A DNA stretch of 64,000 bases from assembly GCA_051881815.1 (NCBI GenBank), contig JBJEQP010000075.1, positions 170,411 through 234,410 on the forward strand, written 5' to 3'. This DNA is from UMGS363 sp051881815 (GTDB taxonomy: Bacteria > Bacillota > Clostridia > Oscillospirales > Ruminococcaceae). Position 1 is the stretch's first letter; every line of letters begins with the position of its first letter. Under the pieces are notes generated by a model, which was not told the DNA's origin, ran no database searches, and was given only the letters and a program-made list of their open reading frames with translations. Positions 42,978 through 50,386 of this stretch are shown here, one piece after another. The translations under genes and the position numbers were made by a program.

Positions 42978-43838
42978 ATGTATCATAACACAGTCAAAGT
43001 TGCTGCTATACACGACCTGTCCGGAGTAGGACGATGCTCACTCTCGGTTATTCTGCCGACTCTTTCTGCGCAGGGCATCCAGGTCTGCCCCGTTCCGACG
43101 GCTATCCTGTCCGCACACACGGGCGGCTTCGGTGATGTTGTAATGCGTGATCTCACCGATTATATTCTCCCGGCACTTGAACATTACAAGCAGCTCAACT
43201 ACAATTTTGACTGCATTTACAGCGGCTTTCTCGCTTCAAACGACCAGATAGATCATTGTATGAGCTTTTTTGAGCATTACAAGGGTTCACTGAAGGTGGT
43301 CGATCCCGTTATGGCTGATAACGGCAAGCCTTACAAAACCTGCGGAGTAGAGCTTCAAAAGGGCATGGGAAGACTTGTCGAGGTTGCCGACATCATCACG
43401 CCGAATATCACAGAGGCAGCTATACTTCTCGGCGAAGAACCGTATCAGCCCGAGCTTACAGCGCAGCAGGCAAAAAGCTTTCTTGTCCGTTTAAGTGAAA
43501 AAGGTCCGAAGATCGTTGTTATAACGAGCGTTTTCTCAAACGGAACCTACTGCAACATCGGTTATGAACGTGAACACAGCAAGTTCTGGCGTGTACGATA
43601 CAAGCACATAAACGCTAACTACCCCGGCACAGGTGATATTTTTGCATCAGTACTGACAGGCTCGATACTCCGAGGTGACAGTTTGCCAATTGCAATGAAC
43701 CGTGCAACTGCGTTCCTTGAACTTGCAATAAAGACAACAAGCAGCTACTATACCGATACCCGTGACGGGATCATGCTTGAAAGCTGCCTTGATTATCTTA
43801 TCAACGACCCGGTTTTATGCGATTATGAGCAGTTTTAA
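42978..43838 (+). CDS. pdxY: Pyridoxal/pyridoxamine kinase
   Basis: 286 residues from the ATG at 42978 (AGGAAG upstream). Ribokinase-like PdxK/PdxY group: VAAIHDLSGVGRCSLSVILPTLSAQG, ILSAHTGGFGDVV, IYSGFLASNDQI, VVDPVMADNGKPY, DIITPNITEAAILLGEEP and the anion-hole NYPGTGDIFASVLTG. It phosphorylates B6 vitamers with ATP. The symbol is by family; activity could also be called pdxK. Confidence 0.88.
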   Translation: MYHNTVKVAAIHDLSGVGRCSLSVILPTLSAQGIQVCPVPTAILSAHTGGFGDVVMRDLTDYILPALEHYKQLNYNFDCIYSGFLASNDQIDHCMSFFEHYKGSLKVVDPVMADNGKPYKTCGVELQKGMGRLVEVADIITPNITEAAILLGEEPYQPELTAQQAKSFLVRLSEKGPKIVVITSVFSNGTYCNIGYEREHSKFWRVRYKHINANYPGTGDIFASVLTGSILRGDSLPIAMNRATAFLELAIKTTSSYYTDTRDGIMLESCLDYLINDPVLCDYEQF

Positions 43839-43848
43839 GGAGAAGAAA

Positions 43849-44349
43849 ATGGTTAAAAATCTTAACATAGTACTCGTTGAGCCGCAGATACCGCAGAACA
43901 CGGGAAATATTTCACGAACCTGCGCTGTCACAGGTGCCCGTTTGCATCTTGTCAAACCGCTCGGCTTTGAAGTCACGGACAAACAGCTCAAACGTGCAGG
44001 TCTTGACTACTGGAACGAGCTTGACATTACATATTATGAGGATATCAATGATTTTTTCGCGAAAAACAGCGGAGGAACGTTCTTCTATTTCACAACAAAG
44101 GGAAGAAAGATCCACAGTGATGTTTCTTATCCCGACAACAGCTATCTCATTTTCGGGCGTGAGGATGCAGGGCTTCCCGAAAAGCTTTTGTACGAAAATC
44201 CCGAAAGCTGTCTGCGCATACCGATGCGCCCCCGTCTGCGAAGCCTTAATCTTTCAAACTCGGTCGCTATTGCGGCTTATGAGGTGCTTCGTCAATGGGA
44301 TTATCCCGAGCTTTCCACCGAGGGAAAGCTTACACAATATGAATGGTAA
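43849..44349 (+). CDS. trmL: tRNA (cytidine/uridine-2'-O-)-methyltransferase TrmL
   Basis: 166 residues from the ATG at 43849 (AAGGAG seven bases upstream), ten bases after the kinase stop. SPOUT fold with NIVLVEPQIPQNTGNISRTCAVTGARLHLVKPLGF, LIFGREDAGLP and the trefoil-knot segment RIPMRPRLRSLNLSNSVAIAAYEVLRQ. TrmL methylates the 2'-OH of wobble nucleotide 34 in two tRNA-Leu species; one tRNA-Leu(CAA), a known type of target, lies at 53900. Confidence 0.95.
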   Translation: MVKNLNIVLVEPQIPQNTGNISRTCAVTGARLHLVKPLGFEVTDKQLKRAGLDYWNELDITYYEDINDFFAKNSGGTFFYFTTKGRKIHSDVSYPDNSYLIFGREDAGLPEKLLYENPESCLRIPMRPRLRSLNLSNSVAIAAYEVLRQWDYPELSTEGKLTQYEW

Positions 44350-44351
44350 AA

Positions 44352-44394
44352 ACTTGACCCCTGTGCTTTTTCGTCACAGGGGTCAAGTTTTATT
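44352..44394. terminator. Bidirectional terminator between trmL and the GH5 gene
   Basis: ACTTGACCCCTGTG (44352-44365) and CACAGGGGTCAAGT (44374-44387), a perfect 14-bp stem, followed by TTTATTT on plus. Confidence 0.88.
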
Positions 44395-45580
44395 TAAAAT
44401 ATTTCTTATTTATCTTTGCAATAACATCGCTGTCCGGATCACGGGTCAGCTTATACTCGGTTCGGGAATAAAAATTATCGGGAGTATCCCATATTACTGG
44501 TACAAATCCGTATTCACAAAGCTTGTTGAGGACGATCTCAAGGCATTTTGAGCTGTCCTTAACCGTTGCGTCCGCTGCAAAGTTTTCACTCGGATAGAAT
44601 GCTGTTGTTTCACCGAGGAAAACAGGGATCCCCTTATCGGTGAACGCTCTTTTCAGCTTTTCGCACTGGTCGATGATATAATTCTCCCAGTCCTTTCCGC
44701 CGATAGTGTGCATCCAGTAGCAGCTGTTATCGACATAGTGAACGGAAACCATAAGTCTGTCGGAGGTGGTATCAACGGGCATTGTAAAGCTGTCCGATGT
44801 AGTGAGATCAATATTCGTCCAGTAACCCGAAACAATGAGCACACGCTCTGCATTATTGCCGCCTGTTGCTCTTACGGCATTTACAAAAGCCTGGTTTAGC
44901 TTGTTAGTCATCCTGTAACCGAGGACTTGCGGTATCTCTTTAAGCTCGCCGCTTGAATTGAACTGATTGCCGCCGAGATATTCATTAAATCCCTCAAATA
45001 TCACCGTCATCGGATAATCCTTGAAATATTCTGCGATCTGCGTCCAAAGGTGTGTAAATATCTGCTCGCAGTCGTCAACGGTATTTCTTCGTATTATGAA
45101 TTCATCAAAATGGTGAATGTTTATTACTGCATAGAGATTTGCGTTCTGACAGTAGTCAACGATCTCTTTTACACGGGCGATATACTCGGGATCAATATCC
45201 CAGTTGCCGTCGTTTTTCATCATATTTCCCCAGAAAACGGGAATTCTGACGGTGTTGAAGCCTGATTCCTTTATGCCGTCAATTATCTCCTGTGTTGTTA
45301 TCTCTGCGCCCCAGCATTGTTCATAATCGTATGGAGTGTTTTCTCCGACTTCGGGGATCCACTCAAAGGTTATCTTCTCACAGCCGTTCGCTTCGTATGC
45401 TTCCATTGTATTTCCAAGATTAAGTCCGAGCCGCATATCCTCTGCAACCTGCTGTGCTGTCGGCGTATCAGTCCATTCTTTTGCTCCGGGAGCGGCTGTT
45501 GCTGCGCTTGTACAGCCTGCTGTCGTCAAAGCGATTGCCGAACACAGAACTGCTGCAATAATTTTTCTGCATATATTCAT
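44390..45580 (-). CDS. GH5 family cellulase-like lipoprotein
   Basis: 396 residues from the ATG at 45580. Signal MNICRKIIAAVLCSAIALTTAGC with a lipobox ending at Cys23, so a membrane-anchored extracellular enzyme. GH5 barrel: MRLGLNLGNTMEAYE, FNTVRIPVFWGNMM, VINIHHFDE, acid/base Glu200 in VIFEGFNEYLGG and nucleophile Glu324 in VFLGETTAF, plus HYVDNSCYW. GH5 includes endoglucanases, mannanases and xyloglucanases; the specificity is not readable. No carbohydrate-binding module or dockerin is present. Promoter overlaps a cre-type operator. Confidence 0.88.
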   Translation of the reverse strand: MNICRKIIAAVLCSAIALTTAGCTSAATAAPGAKEWTDTPTAQQVAEDMRLGLNLGNTMEAYEANGCEKITFEWIPEVGENTPYDYEQCWGAEITTQEIIDGIKESGFNTVRIPVFWGNMMKNDGNWDIDPEYIARVKEIVDYCQNANLYAVINIHHFDEFIIRRNTVDDCEQIFTHLWTQIAEYFKDYPMTVIFEGFNEYLGGNQFNSSGELKEIPQVLGYRMTNKLNQAFVNAVRATGGNNAERVLIVSGYWTNIDLTTSDSFTMPVDTTSDRLMVSVHYVDNSCYWMHTIGGKDWENYIIDQCEKLKRAFTDKGIPVFLGETTAFYPSENFAADATVKDSSKCLEIVLNKLCEYGFVPVIWDTPDNFYSRTEYKLTRDPDSDVIAKINKKYFK

Positions 45581-45603
45581 TATCAACCCAGCTTTCAAAG
45601 TTT

Positions 45604-45619
45604 ATGTAAACGTTATCAT
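45604..45619. promoter_or_regulatory. cre/LacI-type operator at the GH5 promoter
   Basis: Minus strand ATGATAACGTTTACAT fits the cre consensus WTGNNARCGNWWWCAW at every position and overlaps the -10 box by two bases, an arrangement expected to give repression when glucose or another preferred sugar is present. Confidence 0.8.
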
Positions 45620-45646
45620 TATACCATATCAAGCTGTTTCATTCAA
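45618..45646 (-). promoter_or_regulatory. Promoter of the GH5 gene
   Basis: Minus strand TTGAAT (45646-45641), 17-base spacer, TATAAT (45623-45618). Confidence 0.82.
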
Positions 45647-45699
45647 GTATCCTTTTTTATAAATTTACAAGAAATAATTTGTATATACTGTCAATCAAA

Positions 45700-45725
45700 G
45701 AAAAATGCCCCAAAACGGAGGCATT
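45700..45725 (-). terminator. Terminator after the unknown lipoprotein gene
   Basis: On minus, AATGCC (45725-45720) and GGCATT (45709-45704) then TTTTC. It lies beyond element B, placing that element inside the lipoprotein transcript. Confidence 0.6.
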
Positions 45726-45745
45726 ATTACATATTTACAAAATTC

Positions 45746-45905
45746 ATACTAATATCAAATCGTTCTATAGACAAAGCTGACAGATAGAATAATCCAAGTC
45801 AAGGATGACGACCGCAGTAAGGCTGTATGCCTTTCAAGGGAGTCAGACGCAGAATTGGATTATTATATCCGAGGACTTGTCTATAGGTTGATTTGATATT
45901 AGTAT
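45746..45905. repeat. Palindromic element B (160 bp), related to element A
   Basis: ATACTAATATCAAATC pairs perfectly with GATTTGATATTAGTAT (16 bp); after a gtt/gtt internal loop, CTATAGACAA pairs with TTGTCTATAG; then AATAATCCAA with TTGGATTATT. The apical core reads GACGACCGCAGTAAGG ... GCCTTTCAAGGGAGTC-AGACGCAGA with a small AAGGC/GCCTT hairpin. Core and layout match element A, with compensated stem changes. Position: between the lipoprotein stop at 45912 and its terminator. Confidence 0.87.
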
Positions 45906-45911
45906 AAATAT

Positions 45912-46913
45912 TCAATAACTTGATCTTGTAAGAAAAGCGATAGGTTCACCGCTGTCAAAGGTCATTTCGGTCGAGCAAAGACGAATCGAACCATCGGGAT
46001 TATCCCGAAGAACATAGTCTATGCTCCTTGATTTTGCAAGAAAGATCGTGTCGGAATACCAGTCGATAGAAACATGGTAAACTCCCGATCCGCTGTCGTA
46101 CTGCTCATCAATAAGCTCTGCATAGCCCCAGCTATACTTTGAACGCTTGCTTGAAACGGTTCCTTTTACCTTATTATATGTCGGGAGTGATGTAAAATCG
46201 AGGTCACTTATTCCCAAAAGTCTTTCTGCGCTTTCGGAAAGCTTATCCGCAGGATAATCTATTACGCTTGCAGAAAGTTCTTCATCGTTTGAAAAATACG
46301 AGCAGAATTTTATAAGATCGCTTATAAAACGTTCCTTTTCAACAATCTTTTCGGCACAGCTTACATCAATAATGCTTTCATCGCTGCTTATCCAGCCGAA
46401 TTCTGATGTAAACGCATAGCACATTTTAACAGCTTCACTGACATCAAGGTTAGAAACGCTGTCGGCAAGGACGACTTTCTCTTTGGCTCCGTCACGCTGG
46501 AACGATATAAAATACTTATCCTTCTGTTCCGACATTTTTATAGACCAAATACTTTCGCCTTCGGGAAAATCATCGACAGCGCTTTCCGAAATATTCAGTC
46601 TGATTTTATAAACAATGCCTTCATCATCACTCTGCGAATCTATGATCTCCCAGCTTGAAAAGGAAACACCGTCAAGAAAGCTGTATGCACTGTACGACTG
46701 CGATCCGCCCAGACGGGCAACGGTCTCCGTATCATTTGCAATAAGAGCGTCCATAAATTCAGCGACGATCCTCTCCGCATCTTTGCTTGACGTTTCTGCA
46801 GCAGGGTCAGACTCGGGCAAAACCTCAGTTTTATATTCTTTATATAAGCTTGAACAGCCGCCGCATATCAAACCTATTGCAGCAAGTGTAAACAATAATC
46901 TCTTTATGGTCAC
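45912..46913 (-). CDS. Unknown lipoprotein
   Basis: 333 residues from a GTG start at 46913 with AGGAG eight bases upstream. Signal MTIKRLLFTLAAIGLICGGCSSLY with lipobox ICGGC. The mature part is acidic; residues about 45-135 (RIVAEFMDALIANDTETVARLGGSQ) look like a NTF2/DUF-type 'growth of unknown lipoprotein' domain with a helix followed by strands, but no family is named with confidence. Neighbours (GH5 gene, rex) give no clear functional link. Element B sits in its 3' UTR. Confidence 0.8.
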   Translation of the reverse strand: MTIKRLLFTLAAIGLICGGCSSLYKEYKTEVLPESDPAAETSSKDAERIVAEFMDALIANDTETVARLGGSQSYSAYSFLDGVSFSSWEIIDSQSDDEGIVYKIRLNISESAVDDFPEGESIWSIKMSEQKDKYFISFQRDGAKEKVVLADSVSNLDVSEAVKMCYAFTSEFGWISSDESIIDVSCAEKIVEKERFISDLIKFCSYFSNDEELSASVIDYPADKLSESAERLLGISDLDFTSLPTYNKVKGTVSSKRSKYSWGYAELIDEQYDSGSGVYHVSIDWYSDTIFLAKSRSIDYVLRDNPDGSIRLCSTEMTFDSGEPIAFLTRSSY

Positions 46914-47080
46914 GGTTCATTCTCCTAAAGCAATCACATCTTTCGGGAAAACAACGGTCAAAATACGCGGTTCCCTAAATATACAATTATAATTATATCA
47001 CAATCTCTAAAAAAATGGAAGTCAAAAGGAGAATTTTTTATAAATCCAACAAAATTTACACCTAATTATCACAATACAAA

Positions 47081-47117
47081 AAACTGCATTGTTCAAGTTT
47101 ACAAAACAATGCAGTTT
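47081..47117. terminator. Terminator of rex
   Basis: AAACTGCATTGTT (47081-47093) and AACAATGCAGTTT (47105-47117) form a perfect 13-bp stem just after the rex stop on minus. The stretch 46914-47080 contains no gene. Confidence 0.82.
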
Positions 47118-47130
47118 ATTTGGTTCGTTA

Positions 47131-47781
47131 TCAGTTTTCGTCTTCAAATGTGGTAAGACCATAGGAAAGCGTCATTATACTGTCGCCGAGATGGACATTC
47201 TGTACAACAATATTTTTATGAGCGACCGCAAGGTCAAAATGGCTGAAATTCCAGAACGCTTTTATACCGAGGGAAACAAGCTTATCCGCATATTCCTGTG
47301 CAGCGGTCTTCGGGATACACAATATTGCTATTTCAGGATTGTTTTCGGTGATAAAGCTTTCCATACTGCTTATGTGCATTACCGACAGATCGGCTACCTT
47401 CTCATTTTCCTTGCGCAGATCGCTGTCAAAGATACCAATAAGCTCCCAGCCGTATTCACTGAAATTCATGTGGCTCGCGATCGCCTTTCCGAGATTTCCC
47501 GCACCGAAAAGCACAGCCTTGTAGCCTCTGTCGATGCCGAGGATCTTTCCGATCTCGGTTCTCAATTCTACCAGATTATATCCATAGCCCTGCTGACCGA
47601 AACCGCCGAAGCAGTTCAGATCCTGACGGATCTGTGAAGCAGTGAGTGACATTTTTTCAGCAAGTTCCCCTGACGAACTGCGAACAACTCCCTGTTTTAT
47701 AAGCTCGCCGATAAATCTGTAATATCTCGGCAGGCGTTTTATTACCGATGATGATATCTCGGATCTCTTTGGTTTCTGCAT
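47131..47781 (-). CDS. rex: Redox-sensing transcriptional repressor Rex
   Basis: 216 residues. N-terminal winged helix KRLPRYYRFIGELIKQGVVRSSSGELAEKMSLTASQIRQDLNCFGGFGQQGYGY, then a Rossmann domain with VLFGAGNLGKAIASHM (GxGxxG) that reads the NADH/NAD+ ratio. Rex represses fermentation and NADH-consuming genes when NADH is low. The pflB promoter shows no convincing TTGTTAA-N4-TTAACAA-type site by eye, so its targets here are unknown. Confidence 0.96.
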   Translation of the reverse strand: MQKPKRSEISSSVIKRLPRYYRFIGELIKQGVVRSSSGELAEKMSLTASQIRQDLNCFGGFGQQGYGYNLVELRTEIGKILGIDRGYKAVLFGAGNLGKAIASHMNFSEYGWELIGIFDSDLRKENEKVADLSVMHISSMESFITENNPEIAILCIPKTAAQEYADKLVSLGIKAFWNFSHFDLAVAHKNIVVQNVHLGDSIMTLSYGLTTFEDEN

Positions 47782-47846
47782 TTACAACTTCTCTCCCGAT
47801 TTACATTTGGGATTCCCGAAAAAACTTGACATGATCATTTCCTTAT

Positions 47847-47874
47847 ATGCCCTGCATCAAACGGTGCAGGGCAT
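47847..47874 (-). other. 12-bp hairpin between icd and rex
   Basis: ATGCCCTGCATC and GGTGCAGGGCAT pair at 12 positions (one G-U) with a four-base loop. No good T-run follows on minus, so it is only a possible terminator of icd. Confidence 0.5.
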
Positions 47875-47911
47875 AGGAAAATACCGTAAAAAGTTTTCCG
47901 AGGTTCCAAAT

Positions 47912-49123
47912 TTACATAAGCTTTGCCAGACGCTCATTTACTGCAACAAGGAAAGCTTCTGTATCAACCTTTTTCTTGTTCGGAATGGAGGAAAGCGCTT
48001 CGAGGTCGCCTGTCATTACACCTTCTTCAATAGTGCTGATAGTTGCCTTTTCAAGATTGTCAGCATAGCGCATAAGCTCGCTGTTGTTGTCCAGCTCGCC
48101 TCTCTTGCGGAGTGCGCCCGACCAAGCGAATATTGTTGCAACGCTGTTTGTTGATGTGGTTTCACCCTTGAGGTACTTATAATAATGACGCTGAACTGTT
48201 CCGTGGGCAGCTTCATATTCATAAACGCCGCTCGGAGAAACGAGAACGGAGGTCATCATAGCAAGGCTTCCGTAAGCGGTAGCTACCATATCGGACATTA
48301 CATCGCCGTCATAGTTCTTGCAAGCCCAGATATATCCGCCGTTTGAACGGATAACTCTTGCAACTGCGTCATCAATGAGCGTATAGAAGTATTCGATACC
48401 AAGTTCTTCAAACTTTGCCTTGTATTCGTTCTCGTAGATCTCTGCGAAAATGTCCTTGAAGCGGTGGTCATACTTCTTGGAGATAGTATCCTTTGTTGCG
48501 AACCAAAGATCCTGCTTTGTGTCAACGGCAAAGTTGAAGCAGGCTCTTGCAAAGCTTGAGATAGACTTGTCCGTATTATGAAGACCCTGGATGATGCCGT
48601 CTGTGTCCTTGAATTCGTGGATAAGAGCACGTTCCTCGCTGCCGTCCTTGTTTGTAACGACAAGCTCTGCCTTTGCGCCCTCGGCAACACGAAGCTCGGT
48701 ATTCTTGTAAACATCGCCGTAAGCGTGACGGGCAATAGTGATAGGCTTTGTCCAGGTCGGGATATATGGAGTGATGCCCTTAACGATGATAGGTGTACGG
48801 AAAACTGTACCGTCAAGGATAGCTCTGATCGTGCCGTTAGGCGACTTCCACATTTCCTTGAGGTTATATTCGGTCATACGGGCAGCGTTCGGAGTAATGG
48901 TTGCGCACTTTACAGCAACGCCATACTTCTTGGTAGCCTCTGCGGAATCAACAGTTACCTTATCATCGGTAGCATTTCTGTTTTCAAGTCCGAGGTCGTA
49001 GTATTCAGTATTAAGGTCAACGTAAGGAAGAATAAGAATATCCTTAATCATTTTCCAGATAATACGGGTCATTTCGTCGCCATCCATTTCGACAAGCGGT
49101 GTAGTCATTTTGATCTTTTCCAT
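47912..49123 (-). CDS. icd: Isocitrate dehydrogenase, NADP-dependent (eukaryotic-like type)
   Basis: 403 residues. MTTPLVEMDGDEMTRIIWKMIKD at the start, WKSPNGTIRAILDGTVFRTPI (substrate serine region), ITIARHAYGDVYK and GSLAMMTSVLVSPSGVYEYEAAHGTVQRHYYKYLKGE are signatures of the homodimeric subfamily II enzyme rather than the E. coli type. It makes 2-oxoglutarate from isocitrate for glutamate synthesis. Same strand and downstream of acn. Confidence 0.96.
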   Translation of the reverse strand: MEKIKMTTPLVEMDGDEMTRIIWKMIKDILILPYVDLNTEYYDLGLENRNATDDKVTVDSAEATKKYGVAVKCATITPNAARMTEYNLKEMWKSPNGTIRAILDGTVFRTPIIVKGITPYIPTWTKPITIARHAYGDVYKNTELRVAEGAKAELVVTNKDGSEERALIHEFKDTDGIIQGLHNTDKSISSFARACFNFAVDTKQDLWFATKDTISKKYDHRFKDIFAEIYENEYKAKFEELGIEYFYTLIDDAVARVIRSNGGYIWACKNYDGDVMSDMVATAYGSLAMMTSVLVSPSGVYEYEAAHGTVQRHYYKYLKGETTSTNSVATIFAWSGALRKRGELDNNSELMRYADNLEKATISTIEEGVMTGDLEALSSIPNKKKVDTEAFLVAVNERLAKLM

Positions 49124-49141
49124 AATAAAAACCTCCTTGAT

Positions 49142-49936
49142 TTATACAAAGACGTACCATTTTAATACGCCTAAAAACAACATATGTACAGGATAAAAAA
49201 CATAGAAAAACCATTTATTGAATTTGCCGCTCCTGCCCTTTTCACCGTTATAAAAATAAAGCGGAACAAGAGCCAACACAACGCCGTACTGGAACCAGTT
49301 ATTTACCAATCCGTCCGTCAGAAGCAATATCATCAGCGTCATAAGAACCGTCGATGAAATGATAAACGCTGCCGCCTGCTTTTTGAAGTTTCCTCTGTAC
49401 TTGTCAAACAGAAGCGCCCATACGATAGGGAAAAAGAACCAATCGCCTAATAATGAAGCAAAACAGATCAAAACGACCAATATCACCTTTACGGGCTTTT
49501 TCAGCGTTTCGGAATGCATCGTTTTCAACGAAAGCAGCGTCAGGAAAAATGTATAGATAACGCCCTGCATTGGGTTAAAATACATATTTCCGTCATCAAA
49601 TACGAACGGAGTCAGATTGCCTGTTTCCATAAAGATAAAAGGGAACCACGAAGCCGCTGCAAATATCGCAAGCCTTAGCAGATATTTATTCACGTTTCTT
49701 GTGTAATGATAGCCTTCAACGATAAAATATGTCATTATCGGTGCGGTCATTCTGCCGATAAGGTGCATTATACAGCCGAGAACAGAATTCGTATCCACAA
49801 AACACCACGCAATATGATCGATAAGCATTGCAAAAGCAGCAAAATACTTTATGATATCCGAAGAAATACAAGCACCCTTGCGTGTTTGCAGCTGTGTTTC
49901 GTTTGTCTGTTTGTCAAATGTTGTTATGTCGTTCAT
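49142..49936 (-). CDS. TraX family membrane protein
   Basis: 264 residues from the ATG at 49936, with AGGAG eight bases upstream; an earlier ATG at 49954 overlaps that site. Seven to eight hydrophobic segments. ISSDIIKYFAAFAMLIDHIAWCFVD, LIGRMTAPIMTYFIVEGYHYTRNVNKYLLRL and the later YKGRR-like GEKGRSGKFNKWFFYVFYPVHMLFLGVLKW are characteristic of TraX, named for F-pilin acetylation, but found in many non-conjugative Firmicutes, where its substrate is unknown; an acyltransferase-like role is guessed. Lies between icd and the DUF3795-like gene. Confidence 0.88.
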   Translation of the reverse strand: MNDITTFDKQTNETQLQTRKGACISSDIIKYFAAFAMLIDHIAWCFVDTNSVLGCIMHLIGRMTAPIMTYFIVEGYHYTRNVNKYLLRLAIFAAASWFPFIFMETGNLTPFVFDDGNMYFNPMQGVIYTFFLTLLSLKTMHSETLKKPVKVILVVLICFASLLGDWFFFPIVWALLFDKYRGNFKKQAAAFIISSTVLMTLMILLLTDGLVNNWFQYGVVLALVPLYFYNGEKGRSGKFNKWFFYVFYPVHMLFLGVLKWYVFV

Positions 49937-49950
49937 TTTGTAAACTCCTG

Positions 49951-50382
49951 TCATTTGTTATTGTCGATATTGATGAGAACAGCTATACCCGTTCCGACGA
50001 TCAAGCCGCAGACAATAAACGCCGCATACATCCCCTGCCAGGCGCCGATAACAGCACCAAACACAACTCCGAGAGATACTCCGAGCAGAATGTTTTTCAG
50101 CTTTTTGTCTTTTAGAGCACCGGTTTCGTCCGCCCATTTTTTTGCGTTAAGAAGCCGTTCGCCGTCATCGCCGAGCTCTTCGTCAAATGAGATCTCGCGA
50201 AGCATTTCACACGGGAAATCGGGGCAGAATCCGCAGTGCTCCAGCTTTTTCTCTTCACAGCATACCTTCAGCTCGCACTTTTCGCCCCAATAGCCGCTCT
50301 GCATCTCATTACAGCCGAGGCAGCCGAACTCTTCACGCCGACTGCACAAGCTGCAATTTGCGCCGCATTTTGAACAGCACAT
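49951..50382 (-). CDS. Cys-rich DUF3795-like protein with C-terminal membrane hairpin
   Basis: 143 residues. The first 60 contain thirteen or so cysteines (CCSKCGANCSLCSRREEFGC, CNEMQ, CELKVCCEEKKLEHCGFCPDFPC), the pattern of DUF3795-type proteins, probably binding zinc or Fe-S. Residues about 97-137 form two hydrophobic segments. Starts four bases after the acn stop and overlaps the upstream edge of the TraX ribosome site, so acn, this gene, traX and icd probably form one transcript. Function unknown. Confidence 0.8.
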   Translation of the reverse strand: MCCSKCGANCSLCSRREEFGCLGCNEMQSGYWGEKCELKVCCEEKKLEHCGFCPDFPCEMLREISFDEELGDDGERLLNAKKWADETGALKDKKLKNILLGVSLGVVFGAVIGAWQGMYAAFIVCGLIVGTGIAVLINIDNNK

Positions 50383-50386
50383 TTTC

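Noticed and set aside
27103..45905. Palindromic elements as CRISPR or insertion sequences
   Set aside because: They are not tandem, have no spacers and encode no transposase; a MITE-like or RNA element fits better.
49142..49936. TraX-like gene as a sign of a conjugative element
   Set aside because: No relaxase, coupling protein, integrase or attachment site nearby; TraX homologues are widespread in non-mobile contexts.
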